Shown here piece after piece: positions 54,031 through 63,122 of a DNA stretch of 64,000 bases (position 1 is its first letter; every line of letters starts with the position of its first letter). Source of the DNA: Pusillimonas sp. TS35 (GTDB taxonomy: Bacteria > Pseudomonadota > Gammaproteobacteria > Burkholderiales > Burkholderiaceae_B). The stretch covers positions 124,001 through 188,000 of the forward strand of contig NZ_WWER01000002.1 of the NCBI RefSeq assembly GCF_009857885.1, in the 5' to 3' direction. The notes beneath the pieces were generated by a model that saw only the letters and a list, made by a program, of their open reading frames with translations, was not told where the DNA came from and did no database searches. The translations under genes and the position numbers were made by a program.

Positions 54031-55270
54031 CCGTGCCCTGGCGGGCGCGCGCAGCGATATTCAGCACGCATTCCGCCGCGCCGCGCGCATCGCCGACATT
54101 GAAGTATCCGAGATACTGCGCATTGGCGCGCTGGCGGCTCAACGTCGCGCCGCAGGCCGCCCTGTGGTTGTGCTGGGCGCCGGGGAGCCTGATTTCGACA
54201 CGCCTGATCACGTCAAGGAAGCCGCTATCCGCGCCATCCAGGCGGGCGATACCAAATACACCGGACTGGAAGGCACGGCCGCACTCAAGGAAGCCATCGC
54301 GCGCAAGTTTGAACGTGAAAACGGGCTGCACTTCGCACCACAGGAAATCATGGCCAGCACCGGCGCCAAGCAGGTCCTGCACAATGCCCTGATGGCCACG
54401 CTGGATCCTGGCGACGAGGTACTGCTGCCCGCCCCATGCTGGACGTCTTACGTCGATATGGTGAAGATTGCCGGGGGTGCGCCACGCCTGATCACCTGTA
54501 CCGAAGAGAACGGCTTTCGCCTGACGGCGCGGGATCTGGAGGCCGCCATTACACCGCGCACCCGCTGGCTGCTGCTCAATTCGCCATCAAACCCCACCGG
54601 CGCGGCCTATTCGGCCGACACGCTGCGCCCGCTGCTGGAAGTGCTGATGCGGCATCCCCACGTATGGCTGATGGCGGACGACATCTACGAGCATCTGCTC
54701 TACGACGGCCGCGACTTTGTCACGCCGCTGCAGTTGGAGCCGGGCCTGCGCGAGCGCACCCTGATCGTCAATGGCGTGTCCAAGGCTTATGCCATGACAG
54801 GATGGCGGCTGGGCTACGGCGCGGGGCCGCGCGCGCTCATCAGCGCCATGGCCACTGTCCAGAGCCAGAGCACCTCCAACCCCTGTTCCATTAGCCAGGC
54901 AGCGGCAGTCGCCGCCTTGGACGGCAACCAGGAAATCATTGCGCAGCGGCGCGATATTTTCCAGGAGCGCCGCGATGCGGTGGTGGAGCGCCTGAATGCC
55001 ATCGAAGGCATTACCTGCAGGCGCCCTGAGGGTGCGTTCTATACCTTCTCGGGCTGCGCGGGGATGATCGGCCGCAAGACGCCGCAGGGCGCGGTGATCG
55101 ACAGCGACACCGCGTTCTGTCGCTATTTGCTGGAAAGCTTCGATACAGCCGTGGTGCCGGGGAGTTGCTTTGGCCTGGCGCCCTACTTTCGCATCTCGTA
55201 CGCGGCGTCGATGGCGGATATCGCACTGGCCTGCGATCGCATCGCGGCGGCTTGCGCGAGCCTGCGCTGA
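54023..55270 (+). CDS. Class I/II aminotransferase (PLP-dependent)
   Basis: 415 residues from the ATG at 54023, with GGAG 6 bases upstream. Fold type I: Lys254 in NGVSKAYAMTGWR is the PLP-binding lysine. NSPSNPTG and ADDIYEHLLYDG are typical aspartate/aromatic aminotransferase motifs, and FRISYAAS is present at the C terminus. It starts inside the hyuB end, so the three genes form one operon. It probably transaminates the amino acid released by the hydantoinase. Confidence 0.9.
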   Translation: MNDRALAGARSDIQHAFRRAARIADIEVSEILRIGALAAQRRAAGRPVVVLGAGEPDFDTPDHVKEAAIRAIQAGDTKYTGLEGTAALKEAIARKFERENGLHFAPQEIMASTGAKQVLHNALMATLDPGDEVLLPAPCWTSYVDMVKIAGGAPRLITCTEENGFRLTARDLEAAITPRTRWLLLNSPSNPTGAAYSADTLRPLLEVLMRHPHVWLMADDIYEHLLYDGRDFVTPLQLEPGLRERTLIVNGVSKAYAMTGWRLGYGAGPRALISAMATVQSQSTSNPCSISQAAAVAALDGNQEIIAQRRDIFQERRDAVVERLNAIEGITCRRPEGAFYTFSGCAGMIGRKTPQGAVIDSDTAFCRYLLESFDTAVVPGSCFGLAPYFRISYAASMADIALACDRIAAACASLR

Positions 55271-55332
55271 CACCACGCTGATCGCCATGCACGCGGCCCT
55301 CGCTACAGCGGGCCTCGCGCATCGCAGGGCGA

Positions 55333-56646
55333 TCACATGGCCGACATCCGCGACGGCAGATAGGTGGCGATGCCCGGCACCAGCGCCAGCAGAATGACGG
55401 CGAGCACCAGCAGCGCGAAGAATGGCAAGGCCGCCCGTGTGATCTGCACGATGTCGCGCCCCGTCATGGACTGCAGCACGAACAGATTGAACCCCAGCGG
55501 CGGTGTGATCTGCGCCATCTCGATCACCACGACCATGTAGACGCCAAACCAGATGAGGTCTATGCCTGCGGCCTGCACCATGGGCAGCACGACGGCGCTG
55601 CTCAGCACCAAAATGGAGATGCCTTCGAGAAAACACCCCATCACGATGAAGAACAGCGTGAGCACCACCAACAGCATGGCGGGCGACATGTTCATAGCCT
55701 GCACCTTGGCCGCCAAGGCCTGGGGGATGTTGAGAAAGGCGGCGGCTATGGACAGCGCGGCTGCGCAGGCAACGATGAAGGAGATCATGCACGAGACCTT
55801 CATCGCGGACATCAGGCTGTCCACAAAGGCGCGCCAGGTGAGTGTGCGAGAGGCGGCGGCCAATGCGAGCGCACCGATCACGCCCACCGTGGCCGCCTCG
55901 GTAGGCGTGGCGATGCCGCCATAGATGGCGCCAATGACCGCGATAATGAGGCCGGCAACCGGCAGCAGCCGACGGGAATTCCATAGTTTCTGCGCAAGTG
56001 TCAGCGGCGGATCACGCGGAGGCACCTTGCCTGGATTAAGCAGCGACCAGATCATCACGTAGCCCATGAACAGCGCGATCAGCATCAGCCCCGGCAGGAT
56101 GCCGGCAATGAACAGTCGGGCCACTGACTGCTGTGCCACCACGCCGTACACGATCATGATGATGGAGGGCGGTATCATCAGCCCCAGCGTCCCCGAACCC
56201 GCCAGCGTGCCGATCATCAGGCTTTCATCGTAGCGTCGACGGCTGAGCTCAGGCAGGCTCATGCGTGCAACCGTGGCGCATGTGACCGCCGAGGAGCCCG
56301 CCACCGCCGCCATGATGCCGCAGCCCAGTACATTGACGTGCAACAGGCGCCCCGGCAACCAATTGACCCAAGGCGCCAGGCCCTTGAACATGTCCTCGGA
56401 CAAGCGCGAGCGGAACAGGATTTCGCCCATCCAGATGAACAGCGGCAGCGCCGTCATGGGCCAGCCCCAACTGGCGTCCCACATCGATGAAGCCACCAGC
56501 GAGCCGACCGGCGAACTGGAGAACAACGCCAGCCCGAATACGCCAATAGCCGCCAAGGCCAGTGCAATCCATACGCCGCTGGCAAGCAGCGCAAGCAGAA
56601 TGGCGAGCAGGATACCGGAAATGACAAAAGCCGAAAGCTGATCCAT
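55333..56646 (-). CDS. dctM: TRAP transporter large permease (DctM)
   Basis: 437 residues with many transmembrane helices; the DctM signature includes GLMIPPSIIMIVYGVVA and VTCATVARMSLPEL. It is the ion-coupled channel subunit of a TRAP carboxylate or amino-acid-derivative importer. It is convergent with the aminotransferase gene and lies 44 bases after the small subunit. Confidence 0.93.
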   Translation of the reverse strand: MDQLSAFVISGILLAILLALLASGVWIALALAAIGVFGLALFSSSPVGSLVASSMWDASWGWPMTALPLFIWMGEILFRSRLSEDMFKGLAPWVNWLPGRLLHVNVLGCGIMAAVAGSSAVTCATVARMSLPELSRRRYDESLMIGTLAGSGTLGLMIPPSIIMIVYGVVAQQSVARLFIAGILPGLMLIALFMGYVMIWSLLNPGKVPPRDPPLTLAQKLWNSRRLLPVAGLIIAVIGAIYGGIATPTEAATVGVIGALALAAASRTLTWRAFVDSLMSAMKVSCMISFIVACAAALSIAAAFLNIPQALAAKVQAMNMSPAMLLVVLTLFFIVMGCFLEGISILVLSSAVVLPMVQAAGIDLIWFGVYMVVVIEMAQITPPLGFNLFVLQSMTGRDIVQITRAALPFFALLVLAVILLALVPGIATYLPSRMSAM

Positions 56647-56690
56647 GGAGGATGATTCCTGAAGTCTCGTTGATACGGGTGCGCGGGGGA

Positions 56691-57197
56691 TCAGTCCAGC
56701 GCGGTGTCGACGTTTTCTTCGTAGCCCGCGCGGCGCCCTGTGGCGACGGCCACGGCCGCGTCAAGCAGCGCAATCGTCAGAATAATCATCCCGGCGCTCA
56801 TGCCCGCCTGCGGAATCCAGAACGGGATGGCCATCAGGCCGGGGCTGACGTCTTGGTATTCGAAGGACTCGAGCGTGAACAACAACACGTTCCAGGACAC
56901 GAAGGCAGACAGGCCGGCACCGAAGGCGCAGCACCACAGTTCGAGCATCTTTCGGCGCGCGCCACCCATGCTGTTGACCAGCAGGCTCACGCGAACGTGG
57001 CCGCCCGCGCGAAAGGTGTAGGCCAGCCCGAGGAACGTCGACGCAGCCATGAAGAAGCCCGACAGCTCTGTGGAGTCGAAGGCAATACCGCGCATGCGCG
57101 CAACAACCTGGATGATAATGACGACAGCGATCGCGGCAAGAAAAATGGCGGCCAGCGCACCGCTGGCCAAATACAAGCCGTCGAGTGCCTTACGCAT
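56691..57197 (-). CDS. dctQ: TRAP transporter small permease (DctQ)
   Basis: About 168 residues from the ATG at 57197, overlapping the end of the binding-protein gene by 8 bases. Four transmembrane helices, with the DctQ core (GFFMAASTFLGLAYTFRAGGHVRVSLLV). It links the binding protein to DctM. A GTG two codons upstream is the alternative start. Confidence 0.9.
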   Translation of the reverse strand: MRKALDGLYLASGALAAIFLAAIAVVIIIQVVARMRGIAFDSTELSGFFMAASTFLGLAYTFRAGGHVRVSLLVNSMGGARRKMLELWCCAFGAGLSAFVSWNVLLFTLESFEYQDVSPGLMAIPFWIPQAGMSAGMIILTIALLDAAVAVATGRRAGYEENVDTALD

Positions 57198-58182
57198 CCC
57201 CACCCTTCTTCTTCATGGCCAGGTAGTCATCGAGCACTTTCTGCTGCTCGGGGCTGGCGGTCTCGCGCCAGTCCTTCATCATGGTTTCACCGATGCGCGC
57301 CAGCGCTTCCTGGATATCCTTGGGTGCCTCGGTGACTTCCATGCCATGTTGCTTCAGCACCGCAATGGTTGATTCGCCCGCCTCTTTGCTCAATGTAAAG
57401 CCACGGTCGGTGGCCCGCTGGCCAGCATCCAGCACGATCTTCTGCACGTCTTTGTCCAGCTTGCGGAACGCGCGATCGTTGATGATGATGCCGTTTTTGT
57501 TGTACAGGGTACCGGCGTACATGAAGTATTTGACGTTGTCCCAGGCCTGGATGTCGATACCGGTTTGCGCACTGGTGAACTGGGAGTTGATCAGGCCGGT
57601 GGCAAAAGCCTGCGGCACCTCTGCAAACGGCAAAATGGTGGCCTCGAAGCCCAACATCTCGCCCATTTTCTGTGTGGGCTTGGAGTAGATGCGCAGCTTC
57701 ATGCCCTTGAAGTCTTCCAGCTTCTTGACGGGTGTCTTGGTGTAGAACCCCTGGCCCGGCCAGGGCACATAAGCAATGACGCGCATGCCGTTCTTGCCGA
57801 ACAGATTATCGAAGTATTTATCCTGGGCCTGGGCGAGCAAGCGCGCCTCTTTGTAGGTGGACGCAATATTGGGAAGGCCATCCAGGTTATAGACCGCGTC
57901 TTCGTTGCCGTATACGCCAAAGCGGATCTCGCCCGCCTGCACCTGGCCTGACTGCACCGCGCGCTTGATCGCATCATGCTTGATCAACGTGCCATTGCTG
58001 CGAATATCAAACTTGAGGCGGCCGCCGCTTTCTTTCTCGACTTCTTGGGCGAACTGGCGAATGTTCTTGGTGAAAAAGCTGTCTTCGGGATACCCGGTGG
58101 CCATTGTCCAGGTGGTTTGGGATAGTGCAAGCCCAGGGGCCGACAGCGCCAGCGCAAGGGCCAGCTTCATGAAGCGTCGCAT
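57190..58182 (-). CDS. dctP: TRAP transporter substrate-binding protein (DctP family)
   Basis: 330 residues from the ATG at 58182, with GGAG 6 bases upstream. Signal peptide MRRFMKLALALALSAPGLALS. The DctP core includes RLKFDIRSNGTLIKHDAIKRAVQSGQVQAGEIRFGVYGNEDAVYNLDGLPN and the arginine strand GMKLRIYSKPTQKMGEMLG. It carries a carboxylate-like ligand to DctQM. The position opposite the HyuAB locus suggests an N-acylated or cyclic amino-acid derivative, by inference only. Confidence 0.92.
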   Translation of the reverse strand: MRRFMKLALALALSAPGLALSQTTWTMATGYPEDSFFTKNIRQFAQEVEKESGGRLKFDIRSNGTLIKHDAIKRAVQSGQVQAGEIRFGVYGNEDAVYNLDGLPNIASTYKEARLLAQAQDKYFDNLFGKNGMRVIAYVPWPGQGFYTKTPVKKLEDFKGMKLRIYSKPTQKMGEMLGFEATILPFAEVPQAFATGLINSQFTSAQTGIDIQAWDNVKYFMYAGTLYNKNGIIINDRAFRKLDKDVQKIVLDAGQRATDRGFTLSKEAGESTIAVLKQHGMEVTEAPKDIQEALARIGETMMKDWRETASPEQQKVLDDYLAMKKKGGDA

Positions 58183-58257
58183 CACGTTCTCCGGAAGAGG
58201 TGTCGGGAAGCAGCGGATGCATGCACGGCGCCAGTGCGGTCTGATCTGGCCAGCCCT

Positions 58258-58277
58258 CATATCGCTGCCATCATACA
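58258..58277. promoter_or_regulatory. Bipartite motif in the gntR-dctP gap
   Basis: CATA, seven bases, then CATCATACA, matching the motif upstream of hyuA at the same spacing. Read toward dctP it contains TATGAT, a -10-like hexamer. Confidence 0.4.
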
Positions 58278-58358
58278 GGTGTAGAATAAGCGAGCCCGGA
58301 ACCTGCTGGAAAGCTAGGGTTATCCCCGCCAGAATGCTGTCCCCAAGGAGGATGCGCC

Positions 58359-59099
58359 GTGCGCGCCCCAACTACGCAGCCACACTCACGCGGCAGCCTC
58401 ACAGGCACGCTTATCCGCGAACTATCCAACCGCCTCGACCGCCAGATCTATCGCGCGGGCGAACGCATGCCGTCCGAACACGAGCTGTGCAAAGAGTTCG
58501 GCGTCAGCCGTACGGTGGTGCGCGAAGCTGTGGCGTCGCTGCGTCTCGCGGGGCGGCTGGTCAGCAAGCCCGGGGTCGGCGTATTTGTGGTGCCGCCGCC
58601 CGCATCAACCGTTAGCCTGCCGCACGTCAGCACCGCCGACGGCCGCGCAGCCCTGCATGTGCTCGAACTGCGCATCGGCCTGGAGGTGGAGGCGGCGGGC
58701 CTGGCGGCCGAACGGCGCACGCCGCAAGACATGGCCGACATCGTGGCCGCCTATGACGCCTGCAATACGATCACCGATGCCCGTCGGGCCGCGGAGGCCG
58801 ACTATGCCTTTCACCTGGCCATTGCACGTGCGTCCAACAACCCGCATTTTCCGCAGCTGCTCCAGTCGTCGATCCGCGACGTGATGCTTGATCTCAACGT
58901 CAAACGCACCGGCAGGCCCGACGCCGAACTAGCCGCCTACGAAAAGCGTACAGCGCGCGAGCATGACACCATCGTCACTGCCATCATGCGGGGAGACGCC
59001 GGCGCGGCCCGCGCCGCGATGTTCAAACACCTGAACGACAGCGTCGAGCGTTACCGGATGCGCGTACGGCGCCAGGATACGGAGCAGGCGCCGGCCTGA
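58359..59099 (+). CDS. GntR-family (FadR subfamily) regulator
   Basis: 246 residues from a GTG at 58359, with AAGGAGG 7 bases upstream. The HTH is RMPSEHELCKEFGVSRTVVREAVASLRLAG, followed by SKPGVGVFV; the FCD effector domain covers residues ~90-225 (LRIGLEVEAAGLAAERRT). FadR-type regulators commonly repress adjacent catabolic and transport genes. It is divergent from the TRAP genes and near the HyuAB operon. Confidence 0.9.
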   Translation: MRAPTTQPHSRGSLTGTLIRELSNRLDRQIYRAGERMPSEHELCKEFGVSRTVVREAVASLRLAGRLVSKPGVGVFVVPPPASTVSLPHVSTADGRAALHVLELRIGLEVEAAGLAAERRTPQDMADIVAAYDACNTITDARRAAEADYAFHLAIARASNNPHFPQLLQSSIRDVMLDLNVKRTGRPDAELAAYEKRTAREHDTIVTAIMRGDAGAARAAMFKHLNDSVERYRMRVRRQDTEQAPA

Positions 59100-59217
59100 A
59101 GGCAACGCAAGGCGTACAACGGAGCCCTTCAATGGCACCGGCCGCCCGCATGTATCCGCGCCTTTCTCCAGTACCCTTGGCCCGGCCGTTCGCCCAAGCC
59201 CTTGCGTATAGGGCCGC

Positions 59218-60435
59218 CTACTGAGCCGCTTCGGAACGTTGGGCCCGGTCAAGCGCGCGGGCAATGTCGGCGATCAGGTCGTCGGGTGACTCCAGGCCAA
59301 TGTGCAGACGCACGACCGCATGTTCGTCGTGCGGCCAGTAACCATGCGCGCGCAGTGCGCCCGGGTCTACCCGCTGTACCAGGCTTTCGAACCCGCCCCA
59401 TGAGAACCCAATGCTGAAGAGCTCCAGCCGGTCCACAAACCGGCAGGTGGCGGCATCATCCAGCTTCAGGGCCACGGACAGCATGCCATTGGACCCGGTG
59501 CAGTCGCGCTGCCACAAACCGTGGCCAGGATCTTGCGGCCACGCCGGGTGATAGATGCGGGCAACCTCGGGGCGCTGATGCAGGAACTCACATACCCGCA
59601 GGGCGTTTTCACCGGCCTGACGCATCCGCAAAGGCAGCGTGCGCGCGCCGCGCAGGGCCAGCCACGCATCGTCGGCGCTGATCGAGTAGCCCATGGCGTA
59701 GTGCGTATCGTTGATCCGCCGGACAATGGCCGGATCGCTGGCCATGACGGCACCCAGCATGAGATCGGAGTGGCCGCCCAGATACTTGGTGCCCGCCACG
59801 ACAGACACATCGGCGCCCAGATCCAACGGGCGGTAGATATAGCCCGAGCCCCAGGTATTGTCGGTGACCAGTACCAGCCCGTGCGCGTGCGCAAACTCGG
59901 CCAGCGCCGGCATGTCCAGCATTTCGAACAACAGCGAACCGGGTGATTCTACGTACAGCACCTTGGTATTGGGCTGGAGCGCCGCTTTTAACGCCTCTGG
60001 TGTGGCGCGGCAGAACGTGGTGGCGATGCCCATGCGCGACAACACCGAGTGATCCAGATGCCGCACCGGCCCATAGACGCAGTCTGCCGCCAGCATGTGG
60101 TCGCCGTTGCCAAGCAGGCTGAACAGCGCCAGTGTGATGGCCCCCAGACCCGAAGAGGCGAGGTAGGCGCGGCGCGCGCCCTCGAGCTCGCAGAACACCT
60201 GTTCGAGCGCGGCGTGCGTCTCCATGCCAATGCGCCCATACGTGACCCCACGTTCGCCCTTGGCCTTGTGCGCGGTGGCTCGCTCCAGCGACGCCAAGTC
60301 GCGGAAACGCACTGTACTGGTGCGCATGGACGGCAGCGCGACCGGCGCGGCGCCGGTTTCAGGGTCAAAGGGCGCAATGCCCGTATGCTGCAGCGTTGTA
60401 TCGAGGTGGCGTGGGTGCTTGGTTGTCATGGTCAT
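59218..60435 (-). CDS. metC: Cystathionine beta-lyase-type PLP enzyme
   Basis: 405 residues from the ATG at 60435; a 11-codon extension to 60468 is open. Lys217 in VAGTKYLGGHSDLM is the PLP lysine, and TDNTWGSGYIYRPLDLGAD is typical of the cystathionine gamma-synthase/beta-lyase family. It resembles MetC, which splits cystathionine to homocysteine, pyruvate and ammonia, but related enzymes cleave other C-S bonds. It is leftward, convergent with the GntR gene, and divergent from a LysE exporter. Confidence 0.85.
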   Translation of the reverse strand: MTMTTKHPRHLDTTLQHTGIAPFDPETGAAPVALPSMRTSTVRFRDLASLERATAHKAKGERGVTYGRIGMETHAALEQVFCELEGARRAYLASSGLGAITLALFSLLGNGDHMLAADCVYGPVRHLDHSVLSRMGIATTFCRATPEALKAALQPNTKVLYVESPGSLLFEMLDMPALAEFAHAHGLVLVTDNTWGSGYIYRPLDLGADVSVVAGTKYLGGHSDLMLGAVMASDPAIVRRINDTHYAMGYSISADDAWLALRGARTLPLRMRQAGENALRVCEFLHQRPEVARIYHPAWPQDPGHGLWQRDCTGSNGMLSVALKLDDAATCRFVDRLELFSIGFSWGGFESLVQRVDPGALRAHGYWPHDEHAVVRLHIGLESPDDLIADIARALDRAQRSEAAQ

Positions 60436-60549
60436 CCGGCGCGTGTTGTGAGGTTCATGGTTGGGCATTGCACAGCCGCATGCCGCACGCGGCCAGGTTT
60501 AGAATGGCAGCTCCGCCCCTTCCGGCTCATAGTGTATCCGTCTCCCGGC

Positions 60550-61176
60550 ATGATTCCAGTAGAAGTTGCCCTGTCCTTCTTCGGTGTCGCCGTGCTGCTG
60601 GCGCTGGCGCCGGGCCCCGACAACCTTTTTGTGCTGATGCAATCGGCCATGTGCGGCCGCAAGGCGGGCATGCTGGTGGTGCTGGGGCTGTGCACCGGGT
60701 TGGTCGGTCACACAGTGGCGGTGGCTGTCGGTTTGGCCGCTGTGTTTGCCGCCTCGCAGGCCGCCTTCACCGTGCTGAAGCTGGCTGGCGCCGCCTATCT
60801 TGTCTACTTGGCCTGGCAGGCGCTGCGCTCGCGCGGCGGCGCCCGTGCCGACGGCAAGCCCGCCGCGCTCACGCCGCGCCGACTCTACCGCCGCGGCATC
60901 ATCATGAACCTCACCAATCCCAAGGTGTCGCTGTTCTTCCTGGCCTTTTTACCGCAGTTCACCGCGCCCGCGCGCGGCTCGGTGGCGCTGCAGACGCTGG
61001 CCCTGGGCGGCCTGTTCATGCTTGCCACGCTGCTGGTGTTTGGCCTGCTCGCCTGGTTCTCGGGCTCACTGGGCGAGCGCCTGCAGTCATCGCCCCGCAT
61101 CCAGCGTGCGCTGGATCGCCTGGCCGGCATTGTCTTTCTGGGGCTGGCCGTCAAGCTGGCGGTGTCGGGGCGCTGA
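60550..61176 (+). CDS. LysE/RhtB-family exporter (second copy)
   Basis: 208 residues from the ATG at 60550, in a frame that is open upstream. LALAPGPDNLFVLMQSAMCGRKAG and NLTNPKVSLFFLAFLPQF are the family motifs. Six membrane segments fit an amino-acid exporter. It is divergent from the MetC-like gene, so it may export a sulfur or other amino acid. No ribosome-binding site is obvious. Confidence 0.85.
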   Translation: MIPVEVALSFFGVAVLLALAPGPDNLFVLMQSAMCGRKAGMLVVLGLCTGLVGHTVAVAVGLAAVFAASQAAFTVLKLAGAAYLVYLAWQALRSRGGARADGKPAALTPRRLYRRGIIMNLTNPKVSLFFLAFLPQFTAPARGSVALQTLALGGLFMLATLLVFGLLAWFSGSLGERLQSSPRIQRALDRLAGIVFLGLAVKLAVSGR

Positions 61177-61324
61177 GGCGCGGCCGCCCCAAGCATGCCC
61201 CCCGCACTGCCGTGAACGATATATCTCTTGCCCAACAAAGCACATTGGGCCATCGGCGGAATGTCTGGGTGTATGGCGCCTCAAAGCATGGCCCCAAGGC
61301 GCTCGACCGCTCGGGGCTCAACAC

Positions 61325-62392
61325 CTAATCAGCACCGACACGCTGAAAGCGGTAGATGCCGTCCTCGCCCAGAATGCGGCGCAGTTGGCCTTCGTAATAC
61401 AGGGCGTGCAGGTGGGCCAAGGCCTCGCCCATGGCAAAGGTGAGCTGATGGTGATCCAGCTTGCGACGGAACATCGTGGGCACGATATCGGCGGCGCTTT
61501 GGGGCTGCGTACAGGCGGCCAGCACCTCGTCAAGACGTTCGGCGTGATGGGCATGCTGCTGAGCGAGGCGCTCGTGCATATTGCGAAATGGCCGTCCGTG
61601 CGAAGGCAGCACCAGGGTTTCGCGCGCCAGGTCGTCATATGCGCGCAGGGAATTCAGGTAAAGCGGCAGCGGGTTGGCTTCGGGCTCGAAGTTGAACACG
61701 CTGACGTTGGTGGAGATGCGCGGCAGCAACATGTCGCCCGAGATCAGCACCTGCAGGGTTTCGCAGTACAACGAAGCATGTTCGGGCGCGTGGCCGTAGC
61801 CAACAATCACGCGCCACTCGCGGCCACCCACATGGATACGGTCGCCGTTCATAATGCGGCGGAACGTGTGAGGGACGGCCGGCACCAGCCCAGGATAGTA
61901 GTTTTTGCGTTTACCGATGGCCTCTTGGGCCTCGGGGTCGACCAAGCCGTGGCGCATGTAGTGCGCCAGCGCACCGTTGCCGCTGGGCCCGCCCGTATGG
62001 CTGCCCGTAGACCACAAGCCCGCTGTCGCATAGTCGGTCATCGTCATCCACAGCGGCGCCTGCCAGCGCTCGCACAGCCATGCCGCCAGGCCTATATGGT
62101 CGGGATGCATATGAGTGACGATGACCCGCAGCACAGGCAGGCCATCAAGCGCCTCGGCAAAAATCTGTTCCCATTGTGCCTTCACCTCGTCGCGAGCCAC
62201 GCCACAATCGACGATGGTCCAGCCCTCGCGTCCATCGATTTGATCGCGCAGCAGCCAGACATTAATGTGATCCAGCGCAAAGGGCAGCGGCAGACGCACC
62301 CAGCGTACGCCGTCGGCCACGGCCAGCGCGGTGCCCGGCTGGGGCAACTGTTCGCCAAGCGGGTACTCGAGTTTCTGCTCGTTAGGGTTCAT
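61325..62392 (-). CDS. Metallo-beta-lactamase-fold hydrolase
   Basis: 355 residues. The HxHxDH motif is THMHPDH (His94, His96, Asp98, His99), with VDCGV upstream. Further metal ligands are in YGHAPEHASLY and LPSHGRPF. The C-terminal part has a helical domain. It is convergent with the LysE gene and divergent from liuR, so it may be part of the leucine/branched-chain catabolic regulon. The substrate is not known. Confidence 0.87.
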   Translation of the reverse strand: MNPNEQKLEYPLGEQLPQPGTALAVADGVRWVRLPLPFALDHINVWLLRDQIDGREGWTIVDCGVARDEVKAQWEQIFAEALDGLPVLRVIVTHMHPDHIGLAAWLCERWQAPLWMTMTDYATAGLWSTGSHTGGPSGNGALAHYMRHGLVDPEAQEAIGKRKNYYPGLVPAVPHTFRRIMNGDRIHVGGREWRVIVGYGHAPEHASLYCETLQVLISGDMLLPRISTNVSVFNFEPEANPLPLYLNSLRAYDDLARETLVLPSHGRPFRNMHERLAQQHAHHAERLDEVLAACTQPQSAADIVPTMFRRKLDHHQLTFAMGEALAHLHALYYEGQLRRILGEDGIYRFQRVGAD

Positions 62393-62447
62393 GCGGTATG
62401 TCTCCGATAGGGATGCTGTGATTCGATGACGTATTATGGCATCATGT

Positions 62448-62467
62448 TTACGTTAACGTTAACGGCA
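62448..62467. promoter_or_regulatory. LiuR-type box upstream of liuR
   Basis: TTACGTTAACGTTAACGGCA contains a 14-bp palindrome (62451-62464) and matches the box at 62993-63012 in layout. It lies 9 bases before the liuR start, which fits autoregulation. Confidence 0.65.
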
Positions 62468-62476
62468 AGTCAAATC

Positions 62477-62962
62477 ATGGCCGAGCCTACCTGGACCATC
62501 TCCGCACTGGCGCAAGAGTTTTCCATTACGCCGCGCACCATACGCTTCTATGAAGACCAAGGCATCGTCAGCCCGCAGCGCGAAGGCCGCAACCGAGTCT
62601 ACACCGCACGCGACCGCACACGGCTCAAGCTCGCCTTGCGCGGCAAACGCCTGGGCCTGCAGTTAAGCGAAATCGTCAGCCTGATCAATATGTACGATGC
62701 ACCCACCGACACACAGGCCCAGTTGCGCCACTACCTGGACGTGCTGGGCCAACATCGCGCGCAACTGTTGCGCCAGCGCCAGGACATCGACCTCACGCTG
62801 AAGGAAATTGACGAACAGGAAACCATCAGCCGTGGCTTGCTGGCGCGCAAACAAGCGGGCACCGGCCGCAAGGCTGCCACGCCTGAGGCCGCCCCTCAGC
62901 CCGCCGACGCCGGCAGGGGCCGCAGCGCCAAGGGCCGCGCCAGTAAAGGGCTGCAGACTTGA
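62477..62962 (+). CDS. liuR: MerR-family regulator LiuR
   Basis: 161 residues from the ATG at 62477. The MerR-type HTH is TISALAQEFSITPRTIRFYEDQGIVSPQR and the following helix has TRLKLALRGKRLGLQLSEIVSLINMYD. A basic C-terminal tail follows. LiuR controls branched-chain amino-acid and leucine degradation in beta-proteobacteria. It lies directly upstream of ivd, with palindromic boxes at its own promoter and at the ivd promoter. Confidence 0.9.
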   Translation: MAEPTWTISALAQEFSITPRTIRFYEDQGIVSPQREGRNRVYTARDRTRLKLALRGKRLGLQLSEIVSLINMYDAPTDTQAQLRHYLDVLGQHRAQLLRQRQDIDLTLKEIDEQETISRGLLARKQAGTGRKAATPEAAPQPADAGRGRSAKGRASKGLQT

Positions 62963-62992
62963 TCCGCATCGATTTTTGATGTGTGTACCAAT

Positions 62993-63012
62993 TTACGTTT
63001 ACGTAAACGTAA
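62993..63012. promoter_or_regulatory. LiuR-type box upstream of ivd
   Basis: TTACGTTTACGTAAACGTAA is a perfect 20-bp palindrome, 110 bases before the ivd start. Such a length matches MerR-type operators. Confidence 0.8.
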
Positions 63013-63122
63013 TATAAAATCCCTGACACACTATTTCGCTATGCTGCACGCTTAGGCGGACAGTTGTAAAACATACACAGGGGCACCCTCGGGGCTGCCA
63101 CCTCGCCAACATGGAGACGACA

